From Gellertiella hungarica (GTDB taxonomy: Bacteria; Pseudomonadota; Alphaproteobacteria; Rhizobiales; Rhizobiaceae), in assembly GCF_014197145.1 (NCBI RefSeq), contig NZ_JACIEZ010000004.1, positions 248,001-312,000 on the forward strand: 64,000 nucleotides of DNA, written 5' to 3'. Position numbers and translations under genes: made by a program. Below the pieces are notes generated by a model. The model did no database searches. It was not told the DNA's origin and saw nothing but the letters and a program-made list of their open reading frames with translations. Positions 1 through 7,950 of this stretch are shown here, one piece after another (the stretch's first letter is position 1; the number at the start of each line of letters is the position of its first letter).

Positions 1-149
1 ACACCGAGATGTTCCATCAGGCGATGCAGATGTTCTCACCCTTCATGACACCGCCGCAGCCCAAGGAGGCCAAGAAGGCCGACCCGAAGGACATCGACGA
101 GCTCAAGGAGCAGCTGCGCGCCCTTCAGACCAAGCTTGACACTCTCTGA
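1..149 (+). CDS. phaR: Polyhydroxyalkanoate synthesis repressor PhaR, C-terminal fragment
   Basis: Only the last 48 codons are in the window; the reading frame begins at base 3 and ends with TGA at 147-149. The visible tail contains MFHQAMQMFSPF, a short proline-rich linker and a charged amphipathic helix (DIDELKEQLRALQTKL). This matches the C-terminus of alphaproteobacterial PhaR (AniA), which represses phasin and PHB-synthesis genes. Rhizobial phaR often lies near rpmF and mtgA, as here, which supports the call. The DNA-binding N-terminus is outside the window, so the identification rests on tail and context. A phasin-like tail is the main alternative. Confidence 0.65.
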   Translation, partial: TEMFHQAMQMFSPFMTPPQPKEAKKADPKDIDELKEQLRALQTKLDTL

Positions 150-175
150 AAAGGATCCATCGCTTAGACCTGACC

Positions 176-198
176 GGGGGCCCGCAAGGCCCCTTTTT
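176..198 (+). terminator. Rho-independent terminator after phaR
   Basis: Stem GGGGCC (177-182) and GGCCCC (188-193) with a five-base loop is followed by five T residues (194-198). It lies 27 bases after the phaR stop. Its end meets the stop codon of the convergent membrane-protein gene. Confidence 0.8.
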
Positions 199-608
199 CA
201 CAGGCCGATGGAAACGTCCCGGCTGGCACTTCTGACAGAAACGGCAAAACCGCCGATGACGTCGATGAAGGCGATGACCATCAGGATGAAGAAAACCTGG
301 GTTGCGGCGTCCCGCACCGCCAGGAACTCCACGAGGAATGCCACGAAGACCAGAAGTGACAGCATGTGGTTCATCAGCGAGCCCGACGAGTTGCGCGTGG
401 ACTTCAGCAGTTCGAGAAAGAAGAAGACAAGTCCTATCAGGATGAAGAGGTCCCCGAGGGAGAGCGACCACACCGCTCCGGACAGCATGGAAACCTGCAG
501 AAGGACCGTCTGCAGAGAGGCGACCCCGCCCCCGCCGAACAGGCCGATCATGGCAAGGTTGTAAAGCGCGAACGGTACGATCATCAGCGGAAGCGCAACA
601 AGCATCAT
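198..608 (-). CDS. Conserved four-helix membrane protein, function unknown
   Basis: The 136-residue product starts at the first of two adjacent ATG codons (608 or 605), just after a GGAAGGAAAAGGAA ribosome-binding region; the open frame runs further upstream but without such a site. Four hydrophobic stretches are visible: residues about 3-20, 27-45, 49-68 and 78-115, the last long enough for two passes. A short basic tail (VRSASRD) follows. I do not recognise a named family; it resembles small inner-membrane proteins common in Rhizobiales. It is transcribed away from rpmF's terminator and converges on phaR. No function can be assigned. Confidence 0.65.
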   Translation of the reverse strand: MMLVALPLMIVPFALYNLAMIGLFGGGGVASLQTVLLQVSMLSGAVWSLSLGDLFILIGLVFFFLELLKSTRNSSGSLMNHMLSLLVFVAFLVEFLAVRDAATQVFFILMVIAFIDVIGGFAVSVRSASRDVSIGL

Positions 609-705
609 GACATTCCTTTTCCTTCCGGCACAAACGCGCTGCACCGGCTCACGGGTTTCAGGAAAAGAGCATTCCGCGAATAAAAATGGAAGCTGGAGCC
701 CAAAC

Positions 706-731
706 AAAAAGACCGGCCAGGGGCCGGTCTT
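706..731 (-). terminator. Rho-independent terminator after rpmF
   Basis: Complementary arms GACCGGCC and GGCCGGTC (711-728) are followed, in the leftward direction, by a U-rich stretch (rc of 703-710). It lies about 50 bases beyond the rpmF stop. Flanking T residues on the other strand mean it may act bidirectionally. Confidence 0.75.
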
Positions 732-779
732 TCCGATCAGTATGTCGCACCGGCCGAATTCGGCCGGCCCGGAGAAAAA

Positions 780-965
780 TCAGGCGCTTTCCTTCGGGGT
801 CAGAACCTGGCGACCGCGGTACATGCCGGTCTTCAGGTCGATGTGGTGCGGGCGGCGCAGTTCGCCGGAGTTCTTGTCTTCGACGTAGGTCGGGTTCTTC
901 AGCGCGTCAGCAGAACGGCGCATACCGCGCTTCGACGGGCTTGTTTTTCTTTTCGGTACAGCCAT
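780..965 (-). CDS. rpmF: 50S ribosomal protein L32
   Basis: The 61-residue protein begins [18 protein letters not shown], the hallmark N-terminus of bL32, and continues with the [16 protein letters not shown] segment typical of alphaproteobacterial L32. The four zinc cysteines found in some L32 forms are absent, as is usual in this class. The ATG at 965 follows a GGAG site about eight bases upstream. The protein is a structural component of the large ribosomal subunit. The gene is monocistronic, with its own terminator. The identification is secure. Confidence 0.97.
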   Translation of the reverse strand: MAVPKRKTSPSKRGMRRSADALKNPTYVEDKNSGELRRPHHIDLKTGMYRGRQVLTPKESA

Positions 966-1135
966 TTGAGTACTCCACTTGACGGGGCAAAACCGCTCTC
1001 CTCAGCCAGATACGGCTGCCGGGATCACGGTTCAATCTCGGAAATTGGGCGGCTTATACATGCTCGTTTCCCGTTTGACCAGCCCTTTTAGCAATTTTTG
1101 CCGATTCTGCAGGGCACCGGTCCCAAGGGCTCCGG

Positions 1136-1783
1136 TCAAACCTCGTCTTTTTCCACGTACCAGGTTTCCGCAAGGGCTGCATGCTGCCACTCCACCCAGG
1201 CAGGATGTTGCTTGACCGCGGTCATGTAGGCAAGCGTCTCAGGGTCGGAAACCAGCTCATAGACCTCGAAGCGGTTCACGGCGGGCGCAAACATCGCATC
1301 TGCAGCCGAGAAGGCGCCGAACAGGAAAGGCCCCCCTGACTTCTGGCGGCAATCCTTCCAGATGGCCTCTATGCGCCGCACATTGGCCCGCACGTCCTCA
1401 CCGACGGGGATCGCTGCCGGCTGGCGGCGGATGTTCATCGGGCAGGCGGAGCGCAAGGCGCCAAATCCGGAGAGCATTTCCATCGAAATAGAGCGGGCGA
1501 GCGCCCGCTCGCCCTGGGCCTTGGGCCATAATCCTGCCTCGGGGAAGAGCTCGGCCACATATTCGATGATGGCAAGGGATTCCCATATCCTGATCTCGTC
1601 GTGATGCAGCACCGGCACCCGCCCCACGGGGGAAAGTGTACGGAACTTCGGGTTCCCTGCCTTCATATCGAAGGGGATGAGCACTTCGCTGAAGGGAATG
1701 CCGCACGCCTTCATGGCGATCCAGGGGCGCAGGGACCAGGAGGAGTAGTTCTTGTTTCCGATGTAGAGGGTCAGTTCGGCCAT
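1136..1783 (-). CDS. Glutathione S-transferase family protein
   Basis: The product has 215 residues from ATG 1783, and an alternative ATG at 1807 would add eight. The N-terminal thioredoxin-like half carries NKNYSSWSLRPW, where an active-site serine is expected, then SPVGRVPVL (the cis-proline loop) and WESLAIIEYVAE, which contains the Glu-Ser pair that binds the gamma-glutamyl part of glutathione. The C-terminal half is helical and ends with a Trp-rich segment. Glutathione conjugation or glutathione-dependent reduction of small electrophiles is the family role; the substrate cannot be predicted. It lies between rpmF and mtgA, all leftward, but 170 bases from rpmF. Confidence 0.88.
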   Translation of the reverse strand: MAELTLYIGNKNYSSWSLRPWIAMKACGIPFSEVLIPFDMKAGNPKFRTLSPVGRVPVLHHDEIRIWESLAIIEYVAELFPEAGLWPKAQGERALARSISMEMLSGFGALRSACPMNIRRQPAAIPVGEDVRANVRRIEAIWKDCRQKSGGPFLFGAFSAADAMFAPAVNRFEVYELVSDPETLAYMTAVKQHPAWVEWQHAALAETWYVEKDEV

Positions 1784-1858
1784 GATGTTGCTGCTCCGCG
1801 TTGTCATGACCGCACGCTAGTCGGCTATCGGACGGAGCACCAACGAAATCCGGTGAAG

Positions 1859-2656
1859 TCAGTCATAAAGGCATTTGATGTAATCGCCGGAACCGGCAGC
1901 GCGGCGCTCGATGACGGAGGCGAGCTGTCGCAGACCCCGCCCCGGTTTGCTGGCGATCCGCGTATAGGGATTGGGCAGGGAAACGGCGAGCAGTGCCGCC
2001 TGCCTGCGGCTGAGCTTCGAAGCGGGAACCTTGAAATGATGGCGGGCTGCCGCCTCGATTCCGTAGATGCCGGGCCCCCATTCGGCAATATTCAGATAGA
2101 TCTCCATCATGCGCCGCTTCGACCACACGAGATCGGAGGCCATCGCGAGCGGAATTTCGAGCGCCTTGCGCAGGAAGGACCGCCCGTTCCAGAGAAAGAG
2201 GTTCTTGGCGGTCTGCATGGATATCGTGCTGGCCCCACGGGTAGGCACACCCTTCAGAGCATCGTCCACCACGCCCCGCATCTGCGTCCAGTCAACGCCA
2301 CTATGAGCACAGAACTGGCCATCTTCGGACATCATCACGGATTGCACGAGGACCGGCGAGATGTCGTCGAAGGACACCCAACGCCGATCATAACCCTTGA
2401 AGAGGGCGAGATCACCCAGCATCAGCGTGGAAACCGGGTGGGTAAAGGGGACCAGATAGACAAAGATCAATGCATAAGGCAGGACGATCAGGCCCAGGAC
2501 CAGCTTTGCGGCCGTACGCATGCGGGAGCGAAAGGCACTTTTCACCGGCGCCACCTGTGGCGCAGCCGGCGCCTCCGCCTCCAGCTCAATGTCCGGCACG
2601 GTATCCACCATTGGCCCCAAAACGCTTCCATCCTTGCCTGCCTGCGTGTCACTCAT
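1859..2656 (-). CDS. mtgA: Monofunctional biosynthetic peptidoglycan transglycosylase
   Basis: The 265-residue protein has a cytoplasmic N-terminus of about 45 residues, one membrane anchor (about 49-68) and a GT51 domain. Visible family motifs are [16 protein letters not shown] with the catalytic glutamate, [25 protein letters not shown] and [24 protein letters not shown]. It polymerises lipid II into glycan strands at the outer face of the inner membrane and lacks a transpeptidase domain. The N-terminal extension is longer and more acidic than in enterobacterial MtgA. It is divergent from the prenyl synthase gene with 103 bases between the starts. Confidence 0.93.
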   Translation of the reverse strand: MSDTQAGKDGSVLGPMVDTVPDIELEAEAPAAPQVAPVKSAFRSRMRTAAKLVLGLIVLPYALIFVYLVPFTHPVSTLMLGDLALFKGYDRRWVSFDDISPVLVQSVMMSEDGQFCAHSGVDWTQMRGVVDDALKGVPTRGASTISMQTAKNLFLWNGRSFLRKALEIPLAMASDLVWSKRRMMEIYLNIAEWGPGIYGIEAAARHHFKVPASKLSRRQAALLAVSLPNPYTRIASKPGRGLRQLASVIERRAAGSGDYIKCLYD

Positions 2657-2759
2657 ACCCTTATGGCTCCGGCAATTCCAGCCTCACGCCCACCGAGTCC
2701 AAAATGTGCTTAAGGAAAGCGATTGCATCGGCCGGGGCAAGCGTGGCAAAGAGCCCTGC

Positions 2760-3671
2760 ATGAGCAAGACATCATCCATCGAGCAGAAGCTTCAGTCCCG
2801 GGCACAGGAAGTCGAGCGTCTTCTCGACCAACTCCTCTCGGCTGATCTGCGTTCCGATGAAATTGCCCGTCCGGAGCGGCTGCGGGCGGCCATGCGGCAC
2901 GGCGTCCTGAATGGCGGAAAACGTCTCCGCCCCTTCCTTGTCATGGAAAGTGCCTCCCTTTTCGGCGCTGAGAGCGGGCCGGCCCTGCGCGTGGCGGCAG
3001 CGCTGGAATGCGTGCACTGCTACTCCCTTGTTCATGACGATCTTCCCGCCATGGATGACGATGACATGCGCCGGGGACAGCCGACAGTGCACAAGGCCTT
3101 TGACGAGGCAACGGGCATACTGGCCGGCGACAGCCTGCTGACCTACGCCTTCGACATCCTCGCGGCTTCCGAAACCGATCTTCCCGCTTCGATCAAGGTC
3201 GATGTCATTCTCGCGCTGGCGCGCGCTTCCGGCCTTGGCGGCATGGCAGGAGGCCAGATGCTCGACCTCGAGGCCGAGAAAAAGAGCCCGGACGAAGAAG
3301 GCATCCGAACCCTTCAGGCGATGAAGACGGGCGCTCTCATCCGCTTTGCCGCGGAAGCCGGCGCTATCCTGGCCGGTGCCCTGAAGGAGGATCGCGACCG
3401 GCTCCGGCGCTTCGGAGAAAAAATCGGTCTCGCCTTCCAGCTCGCGGACGATCTGCTGGACCTGACCGCCGATCCCGAAACCATGGGCAAGGCAACCGGC
3501 AAGGATGCCGCCCGTGGCAAAGGCACGCTCGTTTCCTTGCATGGCGAGGCCTGGGCCAGGGACGCGCTTCAGCGGCTGGTGGCTGAATCGGAAGATCTTC
3601 TTGCCCCCTTCGGCGAAAAGGCAGAGACATTGCTGCAAGCGGCCCGTTTCGTGGCCGAGCGGAAGAACTGA
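2760..3671 (+). CDS. ispA: Short-chain polyprenyl (farnesyl-type) diphosphate synthase
   Basis: The 303-residue protein contains the first aspartate-rich motif DDLPAMDDDDMRRG and the second, DDLLDLTADPETMGK, which bind the diphosphates of allylic substrate and IPP through magnesium. GGKRLRP near residue 55 is the IPP-binding loop. Length and motif spacing fit the IspA family of trans-prenyltransferases that make farnesyl diphosphate. Product length (C15 or C20) cannot be read with certainty. The ATG at 2760 is preferred because homology begins there, although the frame is open upstream into the mtgA promoter. The window also carries ispG, an earlier step of the same isoprenoid pathway, in a separate unit. 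Confidence 0.9.
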   Translation: MSKTSSIEQKLQSRAQEVERLLDQLLSADLRSDEIARPERLRAAMRHGVLNGGKRLRPFLVMESASLFGAESGPALRVAAALECVHCYSLVHDDLPAMDDDDMRRGQPTVHKAFDEATGILAGDSLLTYAFDILAASETDLPASIKVDVILALARASGLGGMAGGQMLDLEAEKKSPDEEGIRTLQAMKTGALIRFAAEAGAILAGALKEDRDRLRRFGEKIGLAFQLADDLLDLTADPETMGKATGKDAARGKGTLVSLHGEAWARDALQRLVAESEDLLAPFGEKAETLLQAARFVAERKN

Positions 3672-3711
3672 AAAAGATAGCCGGCATTCCATCGTCTGCT
3701 GTTTGAAGCCT

Positions 3712-3732
3712 ATCTTGTCCCGGAGACAAGAT
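3712..3732. repeat. Inverted repeat between ispA and lysE-like gene
   Basis: Arms ATCTTGTC and GACAAGAT are an exact inverted repeat around a five-base loop. There is no T-tract, so it may be a weak terminator for ispA or an operator for the exporter gene 67 bases downstream. Confidence 0.4.
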
Positions 3733-3798
3733 CTCGCCTGCAAGGTCCGGCTGTCGGCGCTTATCCTGCGGACATCGCATCAGCAGGAGATATGTGCC

Positions 3799-4434
3799 GT
3801 GCCCGCAACTGCCGAGCTTTCGCCCCTGCTCCTGGGCTGGGGAGCCTATGTTGCGGCGACGGCATCGCCCGGCCCTGGCATCCTCACCATCGTCGAGACC
3901 GCCGTCAGCGCGGGGCGGGCCGCAGGTCTCGCCCGTGCGCTCGGCGTGCTGTCGGGTTCGATGACCTGGGCTGCATTGACCACAATCGGTGTTTCAGCGC
4001 TGATTCATGCGGAGCCTGGGGTGCTCACCGTCGTGCAGCTGATCGGAGGAAGCTACCTGATGTTTCTCGCCTGGGGCATGGCAAGAAAGGCGATGAAGCC
4101 CGGTTCCTTGAACGTGTCGGTTGCGGACAGGGGGCATAGCCTGCGCCACCATTACGCAAAGGGTTACGGGGTGCACCTGACCAATCCGAAGGCGATAATG
4201 GCATGGATCATGCTGACGTCGCTGGCTCTTCCGCCGGGGTCAGGCCCGGAACAGACACTGCTCTTCGTCGGCGGATGTCTGTTGCTCGGCCTGACGATCT
4301 TTGCCGGTTTCGCCCTGCTCTTCTCGATCCCGGCCGTGCATGCAGCCTACCTGCGGCAGCGCCGCCCGCTCGAGGCGGGTGCCGCGGCCTTTTTCGCCTA
4401 TGCCGGCGCAATGCTTCTCAGATCCGCTCTTTGA
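3799..4434 (+). CDS. LysE/RhtB family amino-acid exporter
   Basis: I start this 211-residue protein at GTG 3799 because AGGAGA lies eight bases upstream, although the frame is open much further 5'. It has the six-helix layout of LysE/RhtB carriers, the early signature SPGPGILTI in the first helix and the conserved NPKAIMAW in the middle. These inner-membrane proteins export amino acids such as lysine, threonine or homoserine lactones by proton exchange; the substrate is unknown. Its 3' end overlaps the convergent hisC by 17 bases. Confidence 0.88.
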   Translation: MPATAELSPLLLGWGAYVAATASPGPGILTIVETAVSAGRAAGLARALGVLSGSMTWAALTTIGVSALIHAEPGVLTVVQLIGGSYLMFLAWGMARKAMKPGSLNVSVADRGHSLRHHYAKGYGVHLTNPKAIMAWIMLTSLALPPGSGPEQTLLFVGGCLLLGLTIFAGFALLFSIPAVHAAYLRQRRPLEAGAAAFFAYAGAMLLRSAL

Positions 4435-5503
4435 GCTGGCTGTTGCGGGCGAGAATATCGGCAAGGGCTTCAATCAGGACATCGCATTCCTCATCGGTGC
4501 CGATGGAAATCCGGAGGTACTGATCGATGCGCGGCTTCTTGAAATGCCGGACGATGACGGACCTGGCTCTCAGCTCTGCCTGCAGTTCCGCGCCATCCCT
4601 GTCCGGATGCCGCGCAAAGACGAAGTTTGCGTGGGACGGGAGCACCTCGAAGCCGAGACGTTCCAGCGAGACGACCAGACGGTCACGGCTTGTCATCACC
4701 TTCCGCCGGCAGAGCTCGAACCAATCCACATCCTCCATAGCGGCCGCAGCGCCTGCCTGGGCGAGCCGATCCAGCGGATAGGAGTTGAAGCTGTCCTTGA
4801 CCCGCTCAAGCGCATCGATGAGCGGCCGCTGGCCAATGGCGAAACCGACCCGCAGCCCCGCAAGCGAACGGGATTTCGACAGGGTGTGAACCACCAGAAT
4901 GTTGGGATATTTCCGCGTCAGCGGGATGGCCGTTTCCGCCCCGAAATCCACATAGGCTTCGTCGATGACGATCACCGTATCCGGCTTCGAGGCCGCGAGC
5001 CGCTCGATGGCCTCGCGGTTGACCGCAATGCCGGTCGGCGCGTTCGGGTTCGGGAAGATGATGGCGCCGCAATCCCGATCGAATTCGGAGAAATCGATGG
5101 TGAAATCGTCCCTCAACGGCACTTCCACGGCCTCGATCCCATAGAGGAGGCTATAGGTCGGATAAAAGCTGTAGGTGATATCGGGGTAGAGAAGCGGCTT
5201 CTCATGCTTCAGCAGCCCATTGAAGACATGGGCCAGCACTTCATCCGAGCCGTTGCCGACAAAGACTTCATCCGCGGTAACGCCATGCAGGCGGGCGATG
5301 CTGTCACGCAGCGCGGTGGAGGCTGGATCTGGATAAAGCCGGAGACGCTCGTCAGCCGCGTCCCTGATGGCGGCCAGCGCCTTTGGCGAGGGTCCATAGG
5401 GGTTTTCGTTGGTGTTCAGCTTGATCAGGTTGGTGATCTTTGGCTGTTCGCCCGCAACATAGGGCTTCAGCTCGCTGACGATGGGAGACCAGTATTTGCT
5501 CAT
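4418..5503 (-). CDS. hisC: Histidinol-phosphate aminotransferase
   Basis: The 361-residue class II aminotransferase begins [21 protein letters not shown] and has [13 protein letters not shown], the N-terminal HisC signature. NPNAPTG and VIDEAYVDF form the PLP pocket, and [17 protein letters not shown] contains the Schiff-base lysine. RISIGTDEE near the end carries the carboxylate-binding arginine. It converts imidazole-acetol phosphate to histidinol phosphate in histidine synthesis. In rhizobia this class often sits outside the main his operon. The start lies four bases after the ispG stop, so the two are likely cotranscribed. Confidence 0.93.
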   Translation of the reverse strand: MSKYWSPIVSELKPYVAGEQPKITNLIKLNTNENPYGPSPKALAAIRDAADERLRLYPDPASTALRDSIARLHGVTADEVFVGNGSDEVLAHVFNGLLKHEKPLLYPDITYSFYPTYSLLYGIEAVEVPLRDDFTIDFSEFDRDCGAIIFPNPNAPTGIAVNREAIERLAASKPDTVIVIDEAYVDFGAETAIPLTRKYPNILVVHTLSKSRSLAGLRVGFAIGQRPLIDALERVKDSFNSYPLDRLAQAGAAAAMEDVDWFELCRRKVMTSRDRLVVSLERLGFEVLPSHANFVFARHPDRDGAELQAELRARSVIVRHFKKPRIDQYLRISIGTDEECDVLIEALADILARNSQLKERI

Positions 5504-5507
5504 CGGT

Positions 5508-6758
5508 TCATTCCGCTGCGCTTCGGGTGCCGAAACGCTTTTCGATATAGTCGATTACCAGCGCCTCGAAGTCGGCAGCGATGTTGGGGCCGCGAAGCGT
5601 CAGAGCCTTCTTGCCGTCGATGAAGACGGGTGCTGCCGGTGTCTCACCCGTGCCGGGAAGAGAAATTCCGATGTCGGCATGCTTGCTCTCCCCGGGTCCA
5701 TTGACGATGCAGCCCATCACGGCAACGTTGAGGGCTTCAACTCCCGGGTATTTTTCGCGCCAGACCGGCATGTTCTTGCGGATATCTTCCTGAATGCGCT
5801 GGGCAAGCTCCTGGAAGACGGTCGAGGTGGTTCGACCGCAACCCGGGCAGGCCGCCACGACCGGAACGAATTGCCGGAAGCCCATGACCTGCAGCAGTTC
5901 CTGCGCCACCTGAACTTCGCGTGTCCGATCACCGTTGGGTTCCGGCGTCAGGGAGACGCGGATCGTGTCGCCGATCCCGTGCTGGAGCACATACCCCATG
6001 GCAGCCGACGACGCCACGATACCTTTTGTTCCCATACCCGCCTCGGTCAGCCCGAGATGGAGAGCGTGATCCGAACGCTCCGCAAGCATCGAATAAACCG
6101 CGATCAGATCCTGAACCTGGCTGACCTTGGCCGACAGGATGATGCGGTTTCGGGGAAGTCCGATATCTTCTGCCATCTGCGCCGAAATCAGCGCCGACTG
6201 GACGATCGCCTCATGCATGACTTCGCGCGCGGAAAGAGGTGAGCCTTCCGCGGCATTCTTGTCCATCAGATGGGTCAGCAGCTCCTGATCCAGCGATCCC
6301 CAGTTGACGCCGATGCGCACCGGTTTGTCATAGCGGATCGCCATCTCGATGATGTCGCCGAACTGCTTGTCCTTCTTGTCCTTGAAGCCGACATTGCCGG
6401 GGTTGATGCGGTACTTGGCCAGTGCCTCGGCGCAATCAGGGTGATCAGCGAGAAGCTTGTGTCCGATGTAATGGAAATCGCCGACCAGCGGCACATCGAT
6501 GCCCAGCCGCAGAAGCCTGTCGCGGATGCGCGGGACGGCGGCGGCACTTTCGTCACGGTCGACCGTGATCCGGACGATTTCCGACCCGGCCCGATGAAGG
6601 GCGGCCACCTGCGCAACGGTCGCATCAATATCTGCGGTGTCGGTATTGGTCATGGACTGCACGACCACAGGCGCACCGCCGCCAACGATCACACCGCCCA
6701 CATCGACGGCCACCGTTCTGCGGCGAGGCTTCGGATCATAGGGATTGTTGGAGGTCAT
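5508..6758 (-). CDS. ispG: 4-hydroxy-3-methylbut-2-enyl diphosphate synthase (flavodoxin)
   Basis: The 416-residue protein starts at ATG 6758 behind GGAAGAG; an open 5' extension to 6863 has no homology. The N-terminal barrel is recognised by [14 protein letters not shown] and by [11 protein letters not shown]. The C-terminal 4Fe-4S part has CPGCGRTTS and [10 protein letters not shown], giving the three cysteine ligands and the fourth-ligand glutamate. It performs the penultimate step of the MEP isoprenoid pathway, reducing MEcPP to HMBPP in the cytosol. It leads the ispG-hisC unit. All key residues are present. Confidence 0.95.
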   Translation of the reverse strand: MTSNNPYDPKPRRRTVAVDVGGVIVGGGAPVVVQSMTNTDTADIDATVAQVAALHRAGSEIVRITVDRDESAAAVPRIRDRLLRLGIDVPLVGDFHYIGHKLLADHPDCAEALAKYRINPGNVGFKDKKDKQFGDIIEMAIRYDKPVRIGVNWGSLDQELLTHLMDKNAAEGSPLSAREVMHEAIVQSALISAQMAEDIGLPRNRIILSAKVSQVQDLIAVYSMLAERSDHALHLGLTEAGMGTKGIVASSAAMGYVLQHGIGDTIRVSLTPEPNGDRTREVQVAQELLQVMGFRQFVPVVAACPGCGRTTSTVFQELAQRIQEDIRKNMPVWREKYPGVEALNVAVMGCIVNGPGESKHADIGISLPGTGETPAAPVFIDGKKALTLRGPNIAADFEALVIDYIEKRFGTRSAAE

Positions 6759-6819
6759 GGCGGGCTCTTCCAGCACAAGTGACGGGTCGCTTTTCAGGTG
6801 GAGGAAGGCAGGTCGGTTG

Positions 6820-7422
6820 TCAAGTTTGGCTCTGGTCTTTCGTTGGACCGATGGCGGCGGCAAAGAGCCTCACCATCGCCTTCATGTCTGCCTCGGCCTC
6901 GTCAATGGAGGGCGCGCGCGTCTTGATGCCCTCGACCGCATCGACCAGGAGGCGTGCCACCGTGGCGGGCGGATAAAGCGGGTCAGCGGCGTTGCCCTGC
7001 CATTTTTCGATGAGCACGGCCGCCTGCTTCTCGACGCCCGCGAACCACTCCGCCATCAGATCGGCGGCAAACTCGTTCTTCATGCCGATCAGTTCCGCCC
7101 CGTGCGGCATCAGGCCCAGTTCGCGATGCGGCTTGACGAAGGCCGTGGCCAGCAGCTGATCAAGCGCTTCGACAAGGCCGCCTGCCTTGGACGACGCGGC
7201 GCATGCTTCGTCGGCAACCTGGGCGCCAAGTGCCGCAAAGCAGGCACGGAAGATTTCGGTCTTGTTCTTGAAATGATTGTAAAGCGCCGGCCTCGAAAGT
7301 CCGGCGGCCGTCGCGATGTCATCCATCGAGACCCGCTTGAACCCGTATTGGGCAAAGCACCGGAAGGCCGCCTCAAGGATCGCGCCACGCCGAGAGCCAA
7401 TGGTATCTTCGTTCACAAACAT
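6820..7422 (-). CDS. TetR family transcriptional regulator
   Basis: The 200-residue protein has an N-terminal helix-turn-helix, [43 protein letters not shown] in pattern (residues about 14-57), followed by a helical ligand-binding domain. It is divergent from the iorA-like gene with 67 bases between starts, and that gap holds a repeat-rich operator candidate. Control of the molybdenum hydroxylase operon is therefore the likely role; the inducer is unknown. Confidence 0.88.
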   Translation of the reverse strand: MFVNEDTIGSRRGAILEAAFRCFAQYGFKRVSMDDIATAAGLSRPALYNHFKNKTEIFRACFAALGAQVADEACAASSKAGGLVEALDQLLATAFVKPHRELGLMPHGAELIGMKNEFAADLMAEWFAGVEKQAAVLIEKWQGNAADPLYPPATVARLLVDAVEGIKTRAPSIDEAEADMKAMVRLFAAAIGPTKDQSQT

Positions 7423-7427
7423 GGTTT

Positions 7428-7466
7428 GACACTTTTACATTTTTTGTCATTATGTAAAGACACTTT
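7428..7466. promoter_or_regulatory. Candidate TetR operator between tetR and iorA-like gene
   Basis: TTTTACAT (7433-7440) and ATGTAAAG (7452-7459) form an inverted repeat with 11 bases between arms. The flanks also show GACACTTT as a direct repeat at 7428 and 7459. It overlaps the region where both divergent promoters must lie. Assignment to the adjacent TetR is inferred. Confidence 0.5.
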
Positions 7467-7489
7467 ATCTTGAAGGAGCTTATATCCCG

Positions 7490-7948
7490 ATGCGCCTCAC
7501 TGTGAACGGGAAAATGCACGAGCTTGATGCCGAACCCGACATGCCGCTTCTGTGGGCACTTCGGGATATCCTGGATATCAAGGGGCCAAAATTCGGATGT
7601 GGTGCGGGCCTCTGCGGCGCCTGCACCGTCATCATCGACGGAGAGGCAGTCCGCTCCTGTCAGACGGCGCTTCAGGACGCGACGGGAGAAATCCGGACGA
7701 TCGACGGATTGGCGGACGGAGACAGGCTGCATCCGGTCCAGCAGGCATGGCTGGACGAGCAGGTGGCACAGTGCGGCTACTGCCAGGCCGGGCAGATCAT
7801 GAATGCCGTGGCGCTTCTCGAAAAGAACCCCCGGCCTACCGACGCGGAGATCGACGAGGCGATGTCAGGTAATCTCTGTCGTTGCGGAACCTACCCGCGA
7901 ATTCGCGCAGCAATCCACCGGGCTGCAAGCCAGGGCGAGGGGGTCTGA
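7490..7948 (+). CDS. (2Fe-2S) subunit of a molybdenum hydroxylase, IorA type
   Basis: The 152-residue protein carries two iron-sulfur clusters. The plant-ferredoxin-like one uses C37, C42, C45 and C57 (CGAGLCGAC then C), and the second uses C95, C98, C130 and C132 (CGYCQAG then CRC). This is the small electron-transfer subunit of the xanthine-dehydrogenase superfamily, matching isoquinoline 1-oxidoreductase alpha. It passes electrons from the molybdenum subunit encoded immediately downstream. AAGGAG precedes the ATG by 11 bases. The true substrate, probably an N-heterocycle or aldehyde, cannot be read from sequence. Confidence 0.9.
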   Translation: MRLTVNGKMHELDAEPDMPLLWALRDILDIKGPKFGCGAGLCGACTVIIDGEAVRSCQTALQDATGEIRTIDGLADGDRLHPVQQAWLDEQVAQCGYCQAGQIMNAVALLEKNPRPTDAEIDEAMSGNLCRCGTYPRIRAAIHRAASQGEGV

Positions 7949-7950
7949 CC

